Under the pieces are notes generated by a model. That model ran no database searches, was not told where the DNA came from, and saw nothing but the letters and a program-made list of their open reading frames with translations. The position numbers were made by a program, and so were the translations under genes. This document shows, piece by piece, positions 1 to 9,096 of a stretch of 64,000 bases of DNA. Location: the NCBI GenBank assembly GCA_963922205.1, contig CAWUHX010000138.1, positions 62,001-126,000 of the forward strand. Reading direction: 5' to 3'. The stretch comes from Romanomermis culicivorax. Its lineage: Eukaryota > Nematoda > Enoplea > Mermithida > Mermithidae. How positions within the stretch are numbered: the first letter of the stretch is position 1; the number at the start of each line of letters is the position of its first letter.

Positions 1-1165
1 ATTACCCTTGTTATCTGTACCAATTCCTACACCCTCAAATAATTGTACAAAAGTGCGCAAATATTTGTTTTCTTTAAAATTTAGCATATATGGTGTTGTA
101 GGTAAGGTTGTAGTGCCACTTGTTATTTTAATCTCGTTTAATCTGAAATGCTTAAAATTGAAGGGGCTTTGATAATAATCACCCCTAGCAGTCGAACCAT
201 CAACAAGAGCCACAACGAGACGACGAGGTAAAGGACCTGTGAACAATGAGTTCAGAGGAGCTGAGCGATGACTAGTTGTTATGTATAGACTTGTAACATG
301 ACATCAACGAATAGGGTATTTTGCAGCTGTATTTTGTAACATGGATTCAATAGCTAGATTGATATTATCCGCAACTTCAACTTTTTAATAAATAAAGACA
401 TGCTTTTAACCTCGATTTGATAAGCTTCGTTGTCAGTAGATATAAATTTTTGCAAGCAAAAATCATCTCTATGTCTGTATAAATCAATTTTCAAAGTACA
501 TTGATTCAATAGAAAACGTTCTTGCATAAATAGATCGACGTGTATAGGAGCCATTAATTCAACAACTGCACTGTTTTTGAACATCTGAATTCTTTCCAAA
601 GCACCCTTGTTTTTCTTTATATCAAGAACATCACCATTTTCAAAAGCATAACCAGCAGCTGCAACATGTGTCGACTTAGCATCACGACCATAGTTCAATT
701 CCGTTTCGAAATAAGATCTGTAAGCGTATCTATCCCCACTGAAATGTTAAAATGTTAAAATTAAAAAAAACGTAAACATACATTTAATTATAAAACTTAC
801 CTGTCAGATATTAATTTTCCATTTAAGTACATCTTGATCTGTTTAAAAAATGTTTTGCCGATCAAATTAATTGGCGCCACAACATTACCACTGATATTGT
901 TGTTGGCATCTGCTGTTAAAGTGCAAGCAGAACCATTAGCTTTCATAATTGGAATAGTAAAATATATAAAATTTTTTGATAAGTCCAACATATATGAATC
1001 AGGTGAAATAACAAACTCGTAAGGTCCTTCATTAGTACAAGGATTTTGTAACTGAATTTCAGACCAAAAACTTCTACGAATAGCAACTTGTGTTGGAGGT
1101 ACGGTAAATAAATCTAACTCCGTTTTACTACTAGGAGACGATGCAGCATCAATAAATTTACTCAT
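1..1165 (-). pseudogene. MCP: Polinton major capsid protein (double jelly roll), broken and partial
   Basis: Main capsid subunit of the Polinton particle. Exon 1 runs 1165 to 801 (start MSKFIDAASS) and holds typical family text such as the segment ending in MYLNGKLISD. A 62-base intron (800-739, GTAAG…TTTCAG) joins in phase to exon 2 from 738, beginning SGDRYAYRSYFETELNYG, a strongly conserved stretch of this family. Reading is lost by a one-base frame change near 370-395. The correct frame then continues to base 1, interrupted by a TGA at 304-306, with PLPRRLVVALVDGS-like family text. The C-terminus is outside the window. The start codon overlaps the stop of the upstream pVI-like gene by four bases (ATGA). 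Family call is firm; the lesions are read directly. Confidence 0.9.
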
Positions 1166-1693
1166 TTTGAATAGATATCCTTGAAACCGACTACTCTACG
1201 TGGAGTCTTTTTTAAGAATGAGGAACGTCGTTTCAGGTGTTTACGTTTATGTTGTTTCTGATGCTGTTGACGCTGACCATCATTTAACTTTTTATTGCTT
1301 TTTATATGTATCGTAGAATTTATATGTTTACGCTTCCCTAAACCTTTTCCTTTATGAATGCGTTCGCCCGTTTCGTGTAATAAGCTGCCAGCTGCGTTTC
1401 GTCCATGCTCTGCAACACTTTCTTTAAAAGAACGGCCTTCTACAACATCGCCTGCAATTTTGGAACCTGCAGCAAGTGCATGCTTTCCTGCAGATTTTAA
1501 CAAAGGCATAGCTAGACGCCACAAACTCTTAAAAAAATTTACCAACTCCAGCTCCTTGATGTCTATAATAATACGGGTATGCTGCTCGGAAACCTTCTAA
1601 GGTACCACCTAACTGAAATTGATTATCTTGAATGCTGTGTTGATAAATTTTGATCCAGTAATCAATGGTTTCAGGGACAAATACGGTATGCAT
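1162..1693 (-). pseudogene. Polinton minor capsid / pVI-like basic protein, frameshifted
   Basis: A small basic protein just upstream of the capsid gene, the usual place for the Polinton minor virion protein compared with adenovirus pVI. The likely start is the ATG at 1693 (MHTVFVPETIDYW). The N-terminal part ends in a Gly-rich stretch; then comes an amphipathic segment (FKSLWRLAMPLLKSAGKHAL), then a Lys/Arg/His-rich tail. The two parts are in different frames, separated at a run of seven A (1531-1537 on the plus strand), which puts a stop directly after the Gly-rich part. A one-base slip in the homopolymer, or an assembly error, would explain this. The function is inferred from position and composition, not from a catalytic motif. 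Confidence 0.65.
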
Positions 1694-1828
1694 ATTTTGC
1701 TTTGAAAATCAAAAGAAGCAACTAAATGAATTAATTAATTAATTAAGAGCGTTTGCGAAAATTCAACCTGATGACAACATGTCCAAATGCAAATGAATGA
1801 ATGAATAAATAAAAATTTGATACTATGA
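1694..1828. other. Short non-coding gap between penton-like and pVI-like genes
   Basis: AT-rich spacer with short TTAA and TGAA repeats (for example around 1735-1750 and 1793-1812). No reading frame or structured element is visible. It may carry the 3' end of the penton-like gene and the promoter of the next minus-strand gene. Confidence 0.4.
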
Positions 1829-2746
1829 TTATAGGAATAAAGGAGTACGTCGCCGAAAATGTAATTTAACTATAACATTACCAAACTGAAAGGGTATAAG
1901 CTCATTCATACTATTTTTTATATTAATCTCGAGTACTGTAATTTCTTTTAATTGAATGGGTATATAGTGAGGTGTTTCATATAATCGACTCACATTATCT
2001 TTGTATTTTCCCTGAACATTTACTATACGTAAAAGCGGTGCTAAAGTATTTCCAACAATCTGATTTTCAATAATATTACAGTAAACATAAAAATTCTGTA
2101 AATCATTCAAATTTGGTGGTTGAATGCCTAACATATATAAATGATTAGTTCCAGGCTCGGCAAGAAAAACAGCTTTGGATGGTGGAATATGTGTGTTAGA
2201 ATTTTTTGGAGGTTTCTCTCCAACAGTATATAAGTTAATATTCACAGCTCTATTTAAAAAATCATCAGCAGTTGCATAGGCCTCAGTATTGGTAGCACAA
2301 AATCCGAGAAGCTCCATTAACCGTTTGCTTATATCGATTTTATGTAAGATTGTACCACTTTTTATTTTCAAATTAACTGATCCTCTACTATGTTCATCAT
2401 ATGAAAACATGATTTCCATATTAGTTCCCGCAATAGCTGCTCCAACTTTTGCATTCAACTCTTCAATTAATTCAGTTATGGTAAAGTAATGTTTTTCAAA
2501 AGCTATTACTTTAATTTTTTCGACCTTATTTCCAACACCATCCGTAATTAACGTTATTACATTATCTCCACCATGATTGGTAAATGTAGCCCAACTATAG
2601 GGGTATATTATTTCACTTAGCCCTACCTCCCAGCTTCCATCTAGTTTTAAACGGTAAGGTAGATGGGCTGAAAAATCAGAAGGCTTGTTTCCATTTTTGC
2701 TATTACTAGGTAATGTGATATAAAATTGATCTTCAAAGGTTGTCAT
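1829..2746 (-). CDS. Polinton minor capsid (penton-like) protein
   Basis: Intact 305-residue frame. The N-terminus reads FYITLPSNS, followed by LKLDGSWEVGLSEIIYPYSW, the hallmark of the Polinton penton-like (single jelly roll) minor capsid protein, which fills the vertices of the particle. The length fits the family. No intron is needed. Its ATG at 2746 overlaps the stop of the membrane-protein gene (2733) by 14 bases, as is common in these compact gene blocks. It is one of the few open structural genes of this copy. Family membership is from recognised motif text; the assembly role is family knowledge. Confidence 0.9.
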   Translation of the reverse strand: MTTFEDQFYITLPSNSKNGNKPSDFSAHLPYRLKLDGSWEVGLSEIIYPYSWATFTNHGGDNVITLITDGVGNKVEKIKVIAFEKHYFTITELIEELNAKVGAAIAGTNMEIMFSYDEHSRGSVNLKIKSGTILHKIDISKRLMELLGFCATNTEAYATADDFLNRAVNINLYTVGEKPPKNSNTHIPPSKAVFLAEPGTNHLYMLGIQPPNLNDLQNFYVYCNIIENQIVGNTLAPLLRIVNVQGKYKDNVSRLYETPHYIPIQLKEITVLEINIKNSMNELIPFQFGNVIVKLHFRRRTPLFL

Positions 2747-3041
2747 TATTTATAATGTTGTTTGCTGTTGCTGCAGGTAAGGTCTTCAATGAATTAGATG
2801 ACTGTAATACTGTCGGTACGGGGCTAGGTAATAAATATCCTATACAAGCGCACAAAAGACCAACCCACAATTGTGTATTATTATTGTAGAGAGATAAATT
2901 TATTATAGCTGTAATGACTACAATGTATATTAGTATGACCTGACTGAAGAAAACCACTTTGTTTCGAGGTAGACGTTTTCCAAAAAACTCCCAAATGCTA
3001 ATGCGAGATGTTTCGGAATGCGTACTATTACTACTATCCAT
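2733..3041 (-). CDS. Small two-helix membrane protein of Polinton
   Basis: A 102-residue protein with a short polar N-terminus, a basic patch (GKRLPRNK), then two hydrophobic stretches: about residues 29-50 (VVFFSQVILIYIVVITAIIN) and 57-72 (LWVGLLCACIGYLLPSP). The second ends in a GYLLPSP motif of a kind seen in small membrane proteins beside Polinton capsid genes. It lies between the protease and the penton-like gene. A role in virion membranes or assembly is only a guess. It is intact, with an ATG start in a plausible context. Confidence 0.6.
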   Translation of the reverse strand: MDSSNSTHSETSRISIWEFFGKRLPRNKVVFFSQVILIYIVVITAIINLSLYNNNTQLWVGLLCACIGYLLPSPVPTVLQSSNSLKTLPAATANNIINNDNL

Positions 3042-3059
3042 TTCAAAATAAAAAATTTT

Positions 3060-3485
3060 TTATTTAACAACTAAACACTCAGTTATAAATTTATAAGAAG
3101 GCGGAGCTACTAAAGTAACCAATAAAATTATACAAAAATATAAAGGAGGCGGAGCTATCAAAATGGAGTAAAATTTATATATAAACACATAAAGAAGGAG
3201 TTTCTTATTTGTATATCTTATTAAAGCATTTTTGTTAATATAGTTTATAAAAGCAGGAACAAGTGGTGGTAAACCATAAGAATCAAAATAATATACAGAG
3301 TTAGCATTATCAAAATACATAGCTATCCAATGACTTCCTTTTTGAAAAGATGTATCGGTGTTTGCAATTAAAGCCGCAGGTCTTTTAACTATCTTCGGTA
3401 GAGTATCGCAAGCAAAAACCCCTAAAAAATTTTCCGATAATGGCGCATCTTGTTGAACATAATATGTCAATTCAAAGTTGTTCAT
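3060..3485 (-). pseudogene. PRO: Adenain-like cysteine protease, C-terminal active-site region missing
   Basis: The first ~90 residues match the Polinton maturation protease: an N-terminal [17 protein letters not shown]-type segment, the catalytic His in [10 protein letters not shown], and the acidic residue in [10 protein letters not shown]. The family then needs a Gln and a catalytic Cys (a Q…CGxYC-type box), and none is present. From about 3200 downward the frame runs into low-complexity hydrophobic text. The DNA there contains two copies of GGCGGAGCTA (about 3101 and 3149), a motif resembling the GGAGGAGCTAT repeats of the control region near 9335. The end of the gene has thus been replaced or deleted, and no protease activity is expected. 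Its ATG overlaps the end of the integrase reading frame. Confidence 0.8.
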
Positions 3486-4581
3486 CGTAATCGTCGTCGT
3501 CGTCGTTTTGTATATCCTTTTCTAAAATCCAGCTGTTGAATTTTTCAGGATAACCCCACCACTTCACAAGTACTCTATTCTGACCATCTGGTAAGCGTTT
3601 AGTTTTCAAAACCTTTTCAATTTTTTATTCTTTGATATTAGGGTTAAAATCAATTTTCTGTAGTTCTTTTTCATAAAAACGTCCTTCTATATCTTCGCCT
3701 TCCAGATCTTGAATTGTATAAAGTATATGATTTCGGGTCTTCACAATATGTTTTACTTTGAAAACTTCTTCACTCCATTGAGGTAAATAACCTTTGTCAA
3801 ATACACCTCTATGTTTACTAATTCACATGTAATCTCCTATATCAATCTTAGACTTTCTAGTGTATAATCTTTCAGGGTAGAGTCTTTGCCATATAATTTT
3901 TTCGTTAGAATAATCTACATTAATAGGTTTTTCCTTAATCGATCTATGAACAGAGTGATTGTAGTTGGAAACAACTGCGGGTAAAATATCAATCCATTTA
4001 TAAGTGGTGAACTCTGTAAAATATTTGAATAATTTAGTTTTTAAAGTTCTATTAAACCGTTCCACTATTGAACATTTAATGTCTTCGTTTTGAAAAGTAA
4101 AAAAATGTATATCATTAGTTTTCAATAATTTTTGGAAATCTTTGTTGACAAAATCTTTTCCTTTATCGCTGCGCACTCTCCAAGGAATTCGACCTCTTTT
4201 TAAAATATTTTGAAAAGCATCACAAACATTCTTTGAGTGTTTTGATTTTAAGGGTTCAACCCATGCATATTTACTTAATACATCTATACATGTAAGCATA
4301 AATTTGTATCCACCGTTAAAATCTGCTAAAGAAGACATATCTGCCAAATCAATTTCCCATTGTTGATCCATAGCTGTAACATAAATACGATTACGTGAAA
4401 ATTTGTTGTTGACTTGTTTATGTAGAGTATAACTATCTTGTTTTGAAAGCCAATCTTTAACATTTTTACGTGTAATTGTTTTACGGTGCTTTCTAGCTTC
4501 AGCATATAATTTTTCAATACTAGAATAAGCTGTAGGATTTCCGTGTAAATTTTTGGATAATTTTGAAAGTAAGGTGTTCAT
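3472..4581 (-). pseudogene. INT: Polinton DDE integrase with chromodomain, two nonsense codons
   Basis: Retrovirus-type integrase that inserts the element. The start is chosen as the ATG at 4581 (MNTLLSKL), just after the stop of the upstream gene. The catalytic core shows Asp in WEIDLADM, Asp in RSDKGKDF, and Glu in IVERFNRTLK about 34 residues later. Past a TGA at 3823-3825 the same frame stays open through an SH3-like C-terminal region to a TAA at 3625-3627, then through a chromodomain-like segment (VLVKWWGYP…NSWI) to the stop at 3472. Two in-frame nonsense codons thus separate core, C-terminal domain and chromodomain. The remaining 250-residue core could be made alone but would lack targeting. 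The lesions are read directly; loss of function is inferred. Confidence 0.9.
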
Positions 4582-4585
4582 CGCT

Positions 4586-5443
4586 CTAGTACAAAGGAGT
4601 ATACCGTCTAAGTGCTCTAGCTTTGCGTCGTATCTTCTTTTCTGTCGAGTTTCCTTTATTGAAGAATGAATTGTCTTTGATATCTTCCTCGGCACCACTT
4701 GAAAATAAATCAACACCTTTCACAAATGGTTTATTCAACTGTTTGACACTACTAACTGTATGATCATCTGATTCTTCCGGAGGTGTATGGTAGGAGAGTT
4801 TCCGAGGTGAAGTGAATAACATTTTACCTAATGGGTTTCCTATAGCCTCTAATGGTACATTATATTTTTTCAAAGCATTAACAAACTCATCTACTCCAAG
4901 TGTTTGCGTAATTTTTGAACGTTTACGAGACAAATCATGTAATAAATCAATAATATGTGATCCTTCAATTAATTTTCCATCAATTAATACTTCACCTTGC
5001 TTATTAACATTTATACTAGGGTTACGTCGCACATGCTCCAATAATAAGGATGCTGAGCGTTTAAACTGTTTAGGAATACCGCTAAGTAACTTTTCATCGT
5101 TCAGCCAATTTTTTTCTTTTTGTTTCAAATCATCACTATCATTCTCATCTTCTTCGTTATCAATAACTTTTTGTTTTAAAATCACTGTAGTAGGTTGAGC
5201 CTTTTCATGTTCAAAAGTTAAATATTGTGAAAATAGTTGCGAGTACATTTTGTATTGTTCTTCAGGCGTTAATGTATTATCTTTCAAAATGCGCTCTAGC
5301 TCGTTACGATACATGTCAACTTGCTTAGCTATACCTGTCTTTTCATTTGAACTCATCGTCGAAGAAGAAGAAGAAACCTGAGAGTTATTCAGTTTATTCA
5401 GAACCTCCTGAGGTATAAGAGCAAATTTATTAGCAAATTTCAT
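4586..5443 (-). CDS. Conserved Polinton protein of unknown function (GSHIIDLLHDL motif)
   Basis: 285-residue frame from the ATG at 5443 (MKFANKFALIPQEVL). An upstream start at 5467 would overlap the preceding gene and is less likely. A charged region with an acidic run around residues 100-110 precedes a conserved-looking C-terminal half: RRNPSINVNKQGEVLIDGK, then GSHIIDLLHDLSRKR and a VDEFVNALKKYNVPLEAIGN stretch. I recognise this layout from uncharacterised Polinton proteins, but no enzymatic motif is visible. The tail is strongly basic (KKIRRKARALRR), which may suggest DNA or capsid contact. It is tightly packed: the stop lies five bases before the integrase ATG. Confidence 0.65.
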   Translation of the reverse strand: MKFANKFALIPQEVLNKLNNSQVSSSSSTMSSNEKTGIAKQVDMYRNELERILKDNTLTPEEQYKMYSQLFSQYLTFEHEKAQPTTVILKQKVIDNEEDENDSDDLKQKEKNWLNDEKLLSGIPKQFKRSASLLLEHVRRNPSINVNKQGEVLIDGKLIEGSHIIDLLHDLSRKRSKITQTLGVDEFVNALKKYNVPLEAIGNPLGKMLFTSPRKLSYHTPPEESDDHTVSSVKQLNKPFVKGVDLFSSGAEEDIKDNSFFNKGNSTEKKIRRKARALRRYTPLY

Positions 5444-5444
5444 T

Positions 5445-5798
5445 CTATAATAATTTCTCTGTAACAAAACTTGCTAATGTAGATAATAAAATGGGTAGTA
5501 CTAGAGGTAAAAATGCTTCACCACTTTGAACAATTCTTACACGTTTATTATGTAAATCTTTTTTCTTGTTTTTTTCGTGTCTTGTAGCTAAACCTCTGAG
5601 CAATAATTTATGTTTGGCCAATTTCTTTTTTAAGTTTGAATTAATAGGAATATTACCGTTCAAAATGTTCAAACAAATTTCACATATACAACAGATCAAA
5701 TCGGGGTAAGAATGTTGAAGAAAAGCACGTCTTTGAATACGATTTGAATTTTTCAACACATTGAGCTCGTGAATATATTTCTTTAATCTAGAAGCCAT
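5445..5798 (-). CDS. Small basic Polinton protein with hydrophobic tail
   Basis: 117 residues. A basic N-terminus is followed by a Cys-rich segment (CCICEICLNILNG) and a Lys/Arg-rich middle (LKKKLAKHKLLLRGLATRHEK). The tail is short and hydrophobic (SGEAFLPLVLPILLSTLASF). The combination CICE…LNGN…GGFL-like tail is recurrent beside Polinton genes. A small virion or core protein is plausible, but no function is proven by the sequence. The stop at 5445 sits two bases from the next gene's chosen ATG, so the block is almost gapless. Confidence 0.6.
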   Translation of the reverse strand: MASRLKKYIHELNVLKNSNRIQRRAFLQHSYPDLICCICEICLNILNGNIPINSNLKKKLAKHKLLLRGLATRHEKNKKKDLHNKRVRIVQSGEAFLPLVLPILLSTLASFVTEKLL

Positions 5799-5880
5799 AC
5801 AAAACAGACCGTACAGTACAAAAAAATTTTACAATAATGACCAAATGATGAGTAAACATTGAAATATTTATTGTATTACA

Positions 5881-6349
5881 TTAAGATAGTAATGAAGCTT
5901 CATTTTGTATGATGATATTCAACTCTTCGCGTCTAGAAAAAGCACACAAGTTATTCATATTCATAAAAAATAGTTTATGAGTTGTATCTAGTTTTAAAAA
6001 GAGATCTTCTACAAAAATAGCGCGAGTTTCGATCATATCCAACTCCGTCAGTAATAGTCTAGCAAAACACCAAAATTGTGTAACTTTTTTACGTCCCATA
6101 GGTAAACCAACTTCACGCCGTAAATGGTTGCACGCCTTAGCTATGTCTTTGTAAAAAATCTTGGCTTCGGGTGAGAAACGAGTTTAAAACAAATCAGCTA
6201 TTTCACGTTTCTGTTTGTTGTTTAGTATTTTACCTTAAATAAAAATACTATAGTTTAGTAAATAGTTAAAGAACAAGAAGAGATATAAAATTTTTACCTT
6301 TTACTTTATTTTGCACCATTCTGACAAAAACTTCAAATGCAGCTGACAT
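5881..6349 (-). pseudogene. Two-exon Polinton gene of unknown function, one nonsense codon
   Basis: Exon 1 runs 6349-6298 (MSAAFEVFVRMVQNKVK). A 64-base intron 6297-6234 (GTAAAA…TTTAAG) leads to exon 2 from 6233 in matching phase (GKILNNKQKREIADLF). A TAA at 6184-6186 interrupts exon 2. The same frame then continues to 5881 and includes MGRKKVTQFWCFARLLLTEL. The protein would be about 130 residues, helical and charged, without a domain I recognise. Splicing is inferred from phase and consensus sites. With the stop, only a fragment would be made unless translation restarts at MGRKK. Confidence 0.5.
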
Positions 6350-6409
6350 CGTAATTGTCACAAAACAAACGAATTATAGAAAAACGACCAACCTCTTCAA
6401 AATTCTCGA

Positions 6410-6844
6410 CTAGACTGATGAAGGGTATAATATTTTTTTCTGATTATGTAATAAAGCTATCGTATCAATATATCGTAATCTACTTCCATTGATGTACAAG
6501 TTTTGAAATTTACTGCTTCGACTACAACAAGAAAATACGACAGGATTGAAAATATATATTTTGAAACACGCTCGTAATTGCATAAATTGTCCGTCATTCT
6601 GAGGACAATGTAAAATTTTTTCTACATAACGTAGTAAGGGTATTATATGTAATTTATAATTTTCCCGTAATAATAATTTCTGATCTGTAACATTTTTTGT
6701 GTTTGGTATCGTAAAATCTGTAACATTTACAGGTTCTTCTTCATTTTCATAAAATTGAAAAGGGTATTCTACCCATACAATAAAAACAGCTACGAAAAGG
6801 ATCACAGCGAGAGTGTTTAAAAAAATGTGTTTACTGTATAACAT
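6410..6844 (-). CDS. Single-pass membrane protein, unknown, Polinton-encoded
   Basis: 144 residues with a clear N-terminal signal-anchor (about residues 8-26, FLNTLAVILFVAVFIVWV). The ectodomain that follows has several N-glycosylation sequons (NVT, NVT, NGS) and four cysteines. The size and topology suggest a type II or secreted envelope-like protein. It is located between the unknown two-exon gene and the packaging ATPase. I do not recognise the family. The frame is intact and starts with an ATG. Confidence 0.5.
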   Translation of the reverse strand: MLYSKHIFLNTLAVILFVAVFIVWVEYPFQFYENEEEPVNVTDFTIPNTKNVTDQKLLLRENYKLHIIPLLRYVEKILHCPQNDGQFMQLRACFKIYIFNPVVFSCCSRSSKFQNLYINGSRLRYIDTIALLHNQKKILYPSSV

Positions 6845-6902
6845 ATCGCTAAAATAATAGGATCCGACTAACCTGTATAAAGTTTTTTGTAAAAATGATG
6901 AC

Positions 6903-7562
6903 TCATTTAGGTGTATACAAAATCATATGATCATTGTCGGGGAATATATTAGATCTAAGTTGATATTTTTCAGGACATGTCTGTGTAAGATCTATTAATA
7001 AATAACCGTATGGTTTACTAGTAGCATCCTCATACGCCTCTATGAAATAATTTGAGGTAGTTGGAAAAATCTGTCGAGCCAGTGTGCGGACTTGTAATCT
7101 ATCGCTTGGGTTTTTTAAAAGAATTAAATATTGAGCGTTTATCCTACTCGTACGCATTCCATCAAAAAAGGCATTCTGAACTATATGTATAATTGATATA
7201 TTCCAATGATGCAATCCTTTAGTAAAAAGTTGAGTTAAACTTTGATCATTCTTCATCTCTTGCATCATATCATCCATAATTAATAATTTAGGTGTATCTT
7301 TACTTTTCTGAAGTTCATTCAAATCAGGCGAACCTTGAATAAATTCTACATAAGAGCATTTCTGAACTAATTCATCGTAAGCTTCTTGCCATTCCGAATA
7401 ACACCAATAAATTTTCACAGGAGCAGGGTGAAGCATTTCTTCAGCAAAAATTACAAGTTTTTTAACAAATTGTGTTTTTCCTGATTTTGTTGGAGCAGAA
7501 ACTATACAGTTAAATGGATGTTTCCATATATAAAACTTTTCATCATCATCATCATTTGACAT
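6903..7562 (-). CDS. ATP: Packaging ATPase (A32/FtsK-HerA type)
   Basis: Genome-packaging ATPase of Polinton particles. Walker A is APTKSGKT about 30 residues in; Walker B is LLIMDDMM, followed by a sensor-like IIHIVQNAFF stretch and a conserved RTLARQIFP segment. The start is taken as the ATG at 7562 (MSNDDDDEKFYIWKHPF); the open frame extends 30 bases upstream but only to a GTG. The frame is intact and about 219 residues, near the usual size. Minus strand, between the membrane-protein gene and a 320-base spacer. Confidence 0.92.
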   Translation of the reverse strand: MSNDDDDEKFYIWKHPFNCIVSAPTKSGKTQFVKKLVIFAEEMLHPAPVKIYWCYSEWQEAYDELVQKCSYVEFIQGSPDLNELQKSKDTPKLLIMDDMMQEMKNDQSLTQLFTKGLHHWNISIIHIVQNAFFDGMRTSRINAQYLILLKNPSDRLQVRTLARQIFPTTSNYFIEAYEDATSKPYGYLLIDLTQTCPEKYQLRSNIFPDNDHMILYTPK

Positions 7563-7881
7563 CTCTTTTTGACAACAACAAAAACCAACCACTTTTTACT
7601 TGAACAATTTTTAAAATGATTTTATTATTATTTTAAAACAAAATGTTATATAATTATCAAAATTACAATATAAAACAGTGCACATGTAAAATATAAAGAT
7701 AGATGATTATATAAAATAGAATAGCGTTACTGTATGCAAAATATACGCGCAATGTATGTATGCATGTATGAAATTATATAACAAGCAAATACGTAAGCAG
7801 TTACATAAGCAAGCAAACTATAGCTAATTAAAACATACAAACTGTAATAAATGAATGAATGAATGAATGTAAGCAAAACTT
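7563..7881. other. AT-rich spacer with short tandem repeats
   Basis: No gene is seen. The spacer holds simple repeats such as ATGTATGTATGC around 7750-7770 and GAATGAATGAATGAATG around 7852-7868. It separates the ATPase gene from the next minus-strand gene and may contain that gene's 3' end and the ATPase promoter. Confidence 0.5.
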
Positions 7882-9096
7882 TTACAATTTACTGTTAATA
7901 AAATGGCGTAGTGTTTTGATAACAACAGCATCATCAAAATCATAATGATAACCTTCATCAATAAAACAAGCTACAGTATCCTTAAGAATTTTACGACCAC
8001 TACTTGTAAGTGGTATACATCTAAATATGTCAATCATCTGTTTAAAAGTGCGAAGACTGTAATAACCTTGAACTTCACCTATAACATATTCAAAACAGTC
8101 AATGATAAGTCCCATCTTTTCATATAAACGATTAACTGTTGGTGTAATTGCGATATTATATATGGAATTACGAGCTGGAAACTGATGATCCTCAACAATT
8201 CCTACCTCTTTCGCGCAATAACAATCAAAAATACACCCATTAAAGATGTCTTGTATAACTAGTTCAGCACATATAACTATAAATAATTTTTCACCTTTTA
8301 CTACTTGCTCATCAAAAAACCATGGAATATCTAAACCTGGAACACGTAACTCACAAATACGTCTGGTTTCGGCGTCCAACGAGTTGGTATCCGACGTTGA
8401 ATCGTAGTCAGGATCATTGAAACAATTGATGAAGAGATCGTTAATAAACGACGTTTGAACGCTAGCTTCCTTTTGATCCTCACGAGTATTGCTTTGTTCT
8501 CTGGTGAATTTTGTAGCATGAATCCCTTCTTCTTCTTTAATAATTTTCTTATCTGCACCGACTTCTTCTTCTTCTTTAACGATTTTCGGGGTAGAACCAT
8601 CTTTTCCAGCTACGTCGTCGTTTTCATTTGTTTTGCGTTTTATCGCTAGCTGGAGATTTGCTGCTAAAGCGTTGTACTCGTTTGAAATAGCTGGCGCTAT
8701 CTCATGTATCATATTGGTCCAGCGCCAAAATTGCTAAAGAATAAAACATTATATTTTAAAAGAAAGAAAGAAAGAATTCATATATCAACTCACTTCTTTA
8801 GATAAACACCATGTCGTTCCATTAAACAAATTGTTAAATCGTACTGTAACCCCGTCGCTCTCGACCAGCATTTTATAACCAAGGTTGATCCCGCATCGAC
8901 CTCCATGTGAAAATGTCTTCTCAATAATATTGACATTGCGACCTAGTATATCGTATTGTGGTAAAATGAGCTTGAATCCAGGACCGTACGCCTCTTTTGT
9001 TTTAGGGTCGACGTTACGAAAATATATTGACACGTATCTACCTTCAACCACTACAAATAATGCCATGTTTTCGTCTAACATGAACTGGTGTTCCAT
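7882..9096 (-). CDS. Two-exon Polinton gene with a PC4-like N-terminal region
   Basis: Exon 1 is 9096-8794 (MEHQFMLDENMALFVVVEGR); the donor GTGAGT and acceptor TTCTTTAG bound a 60-base intron (8793-8734); exon 2 runs 8733-7882. The phases match, giving about 384 residues. The N-terminal ~100 residues (GRYVSIYFRNVD…GPGFKLILPQYDIL, then VTVRFNN…WCLSKEQFW) resemble the strand-strand-strand-helix layout of the PC4/p15 single-stranded-DNA-binding coactivator fold. This likeness is weak and needs a profile search. The middle is acidic and Lys/Glu-rich; the C-terminal ~170 residues are unrecognised and Cys-containing. It faces polymerase B across the control region, so a role in early expression or replication is a reasonable guess. 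Confidence 0.6.

Noticed and set aside
3060-3200. Intron hiding the protease Cys box
   Set aside because: No Cys box or acceptor with matching phase was found down to the next gene at 3041.
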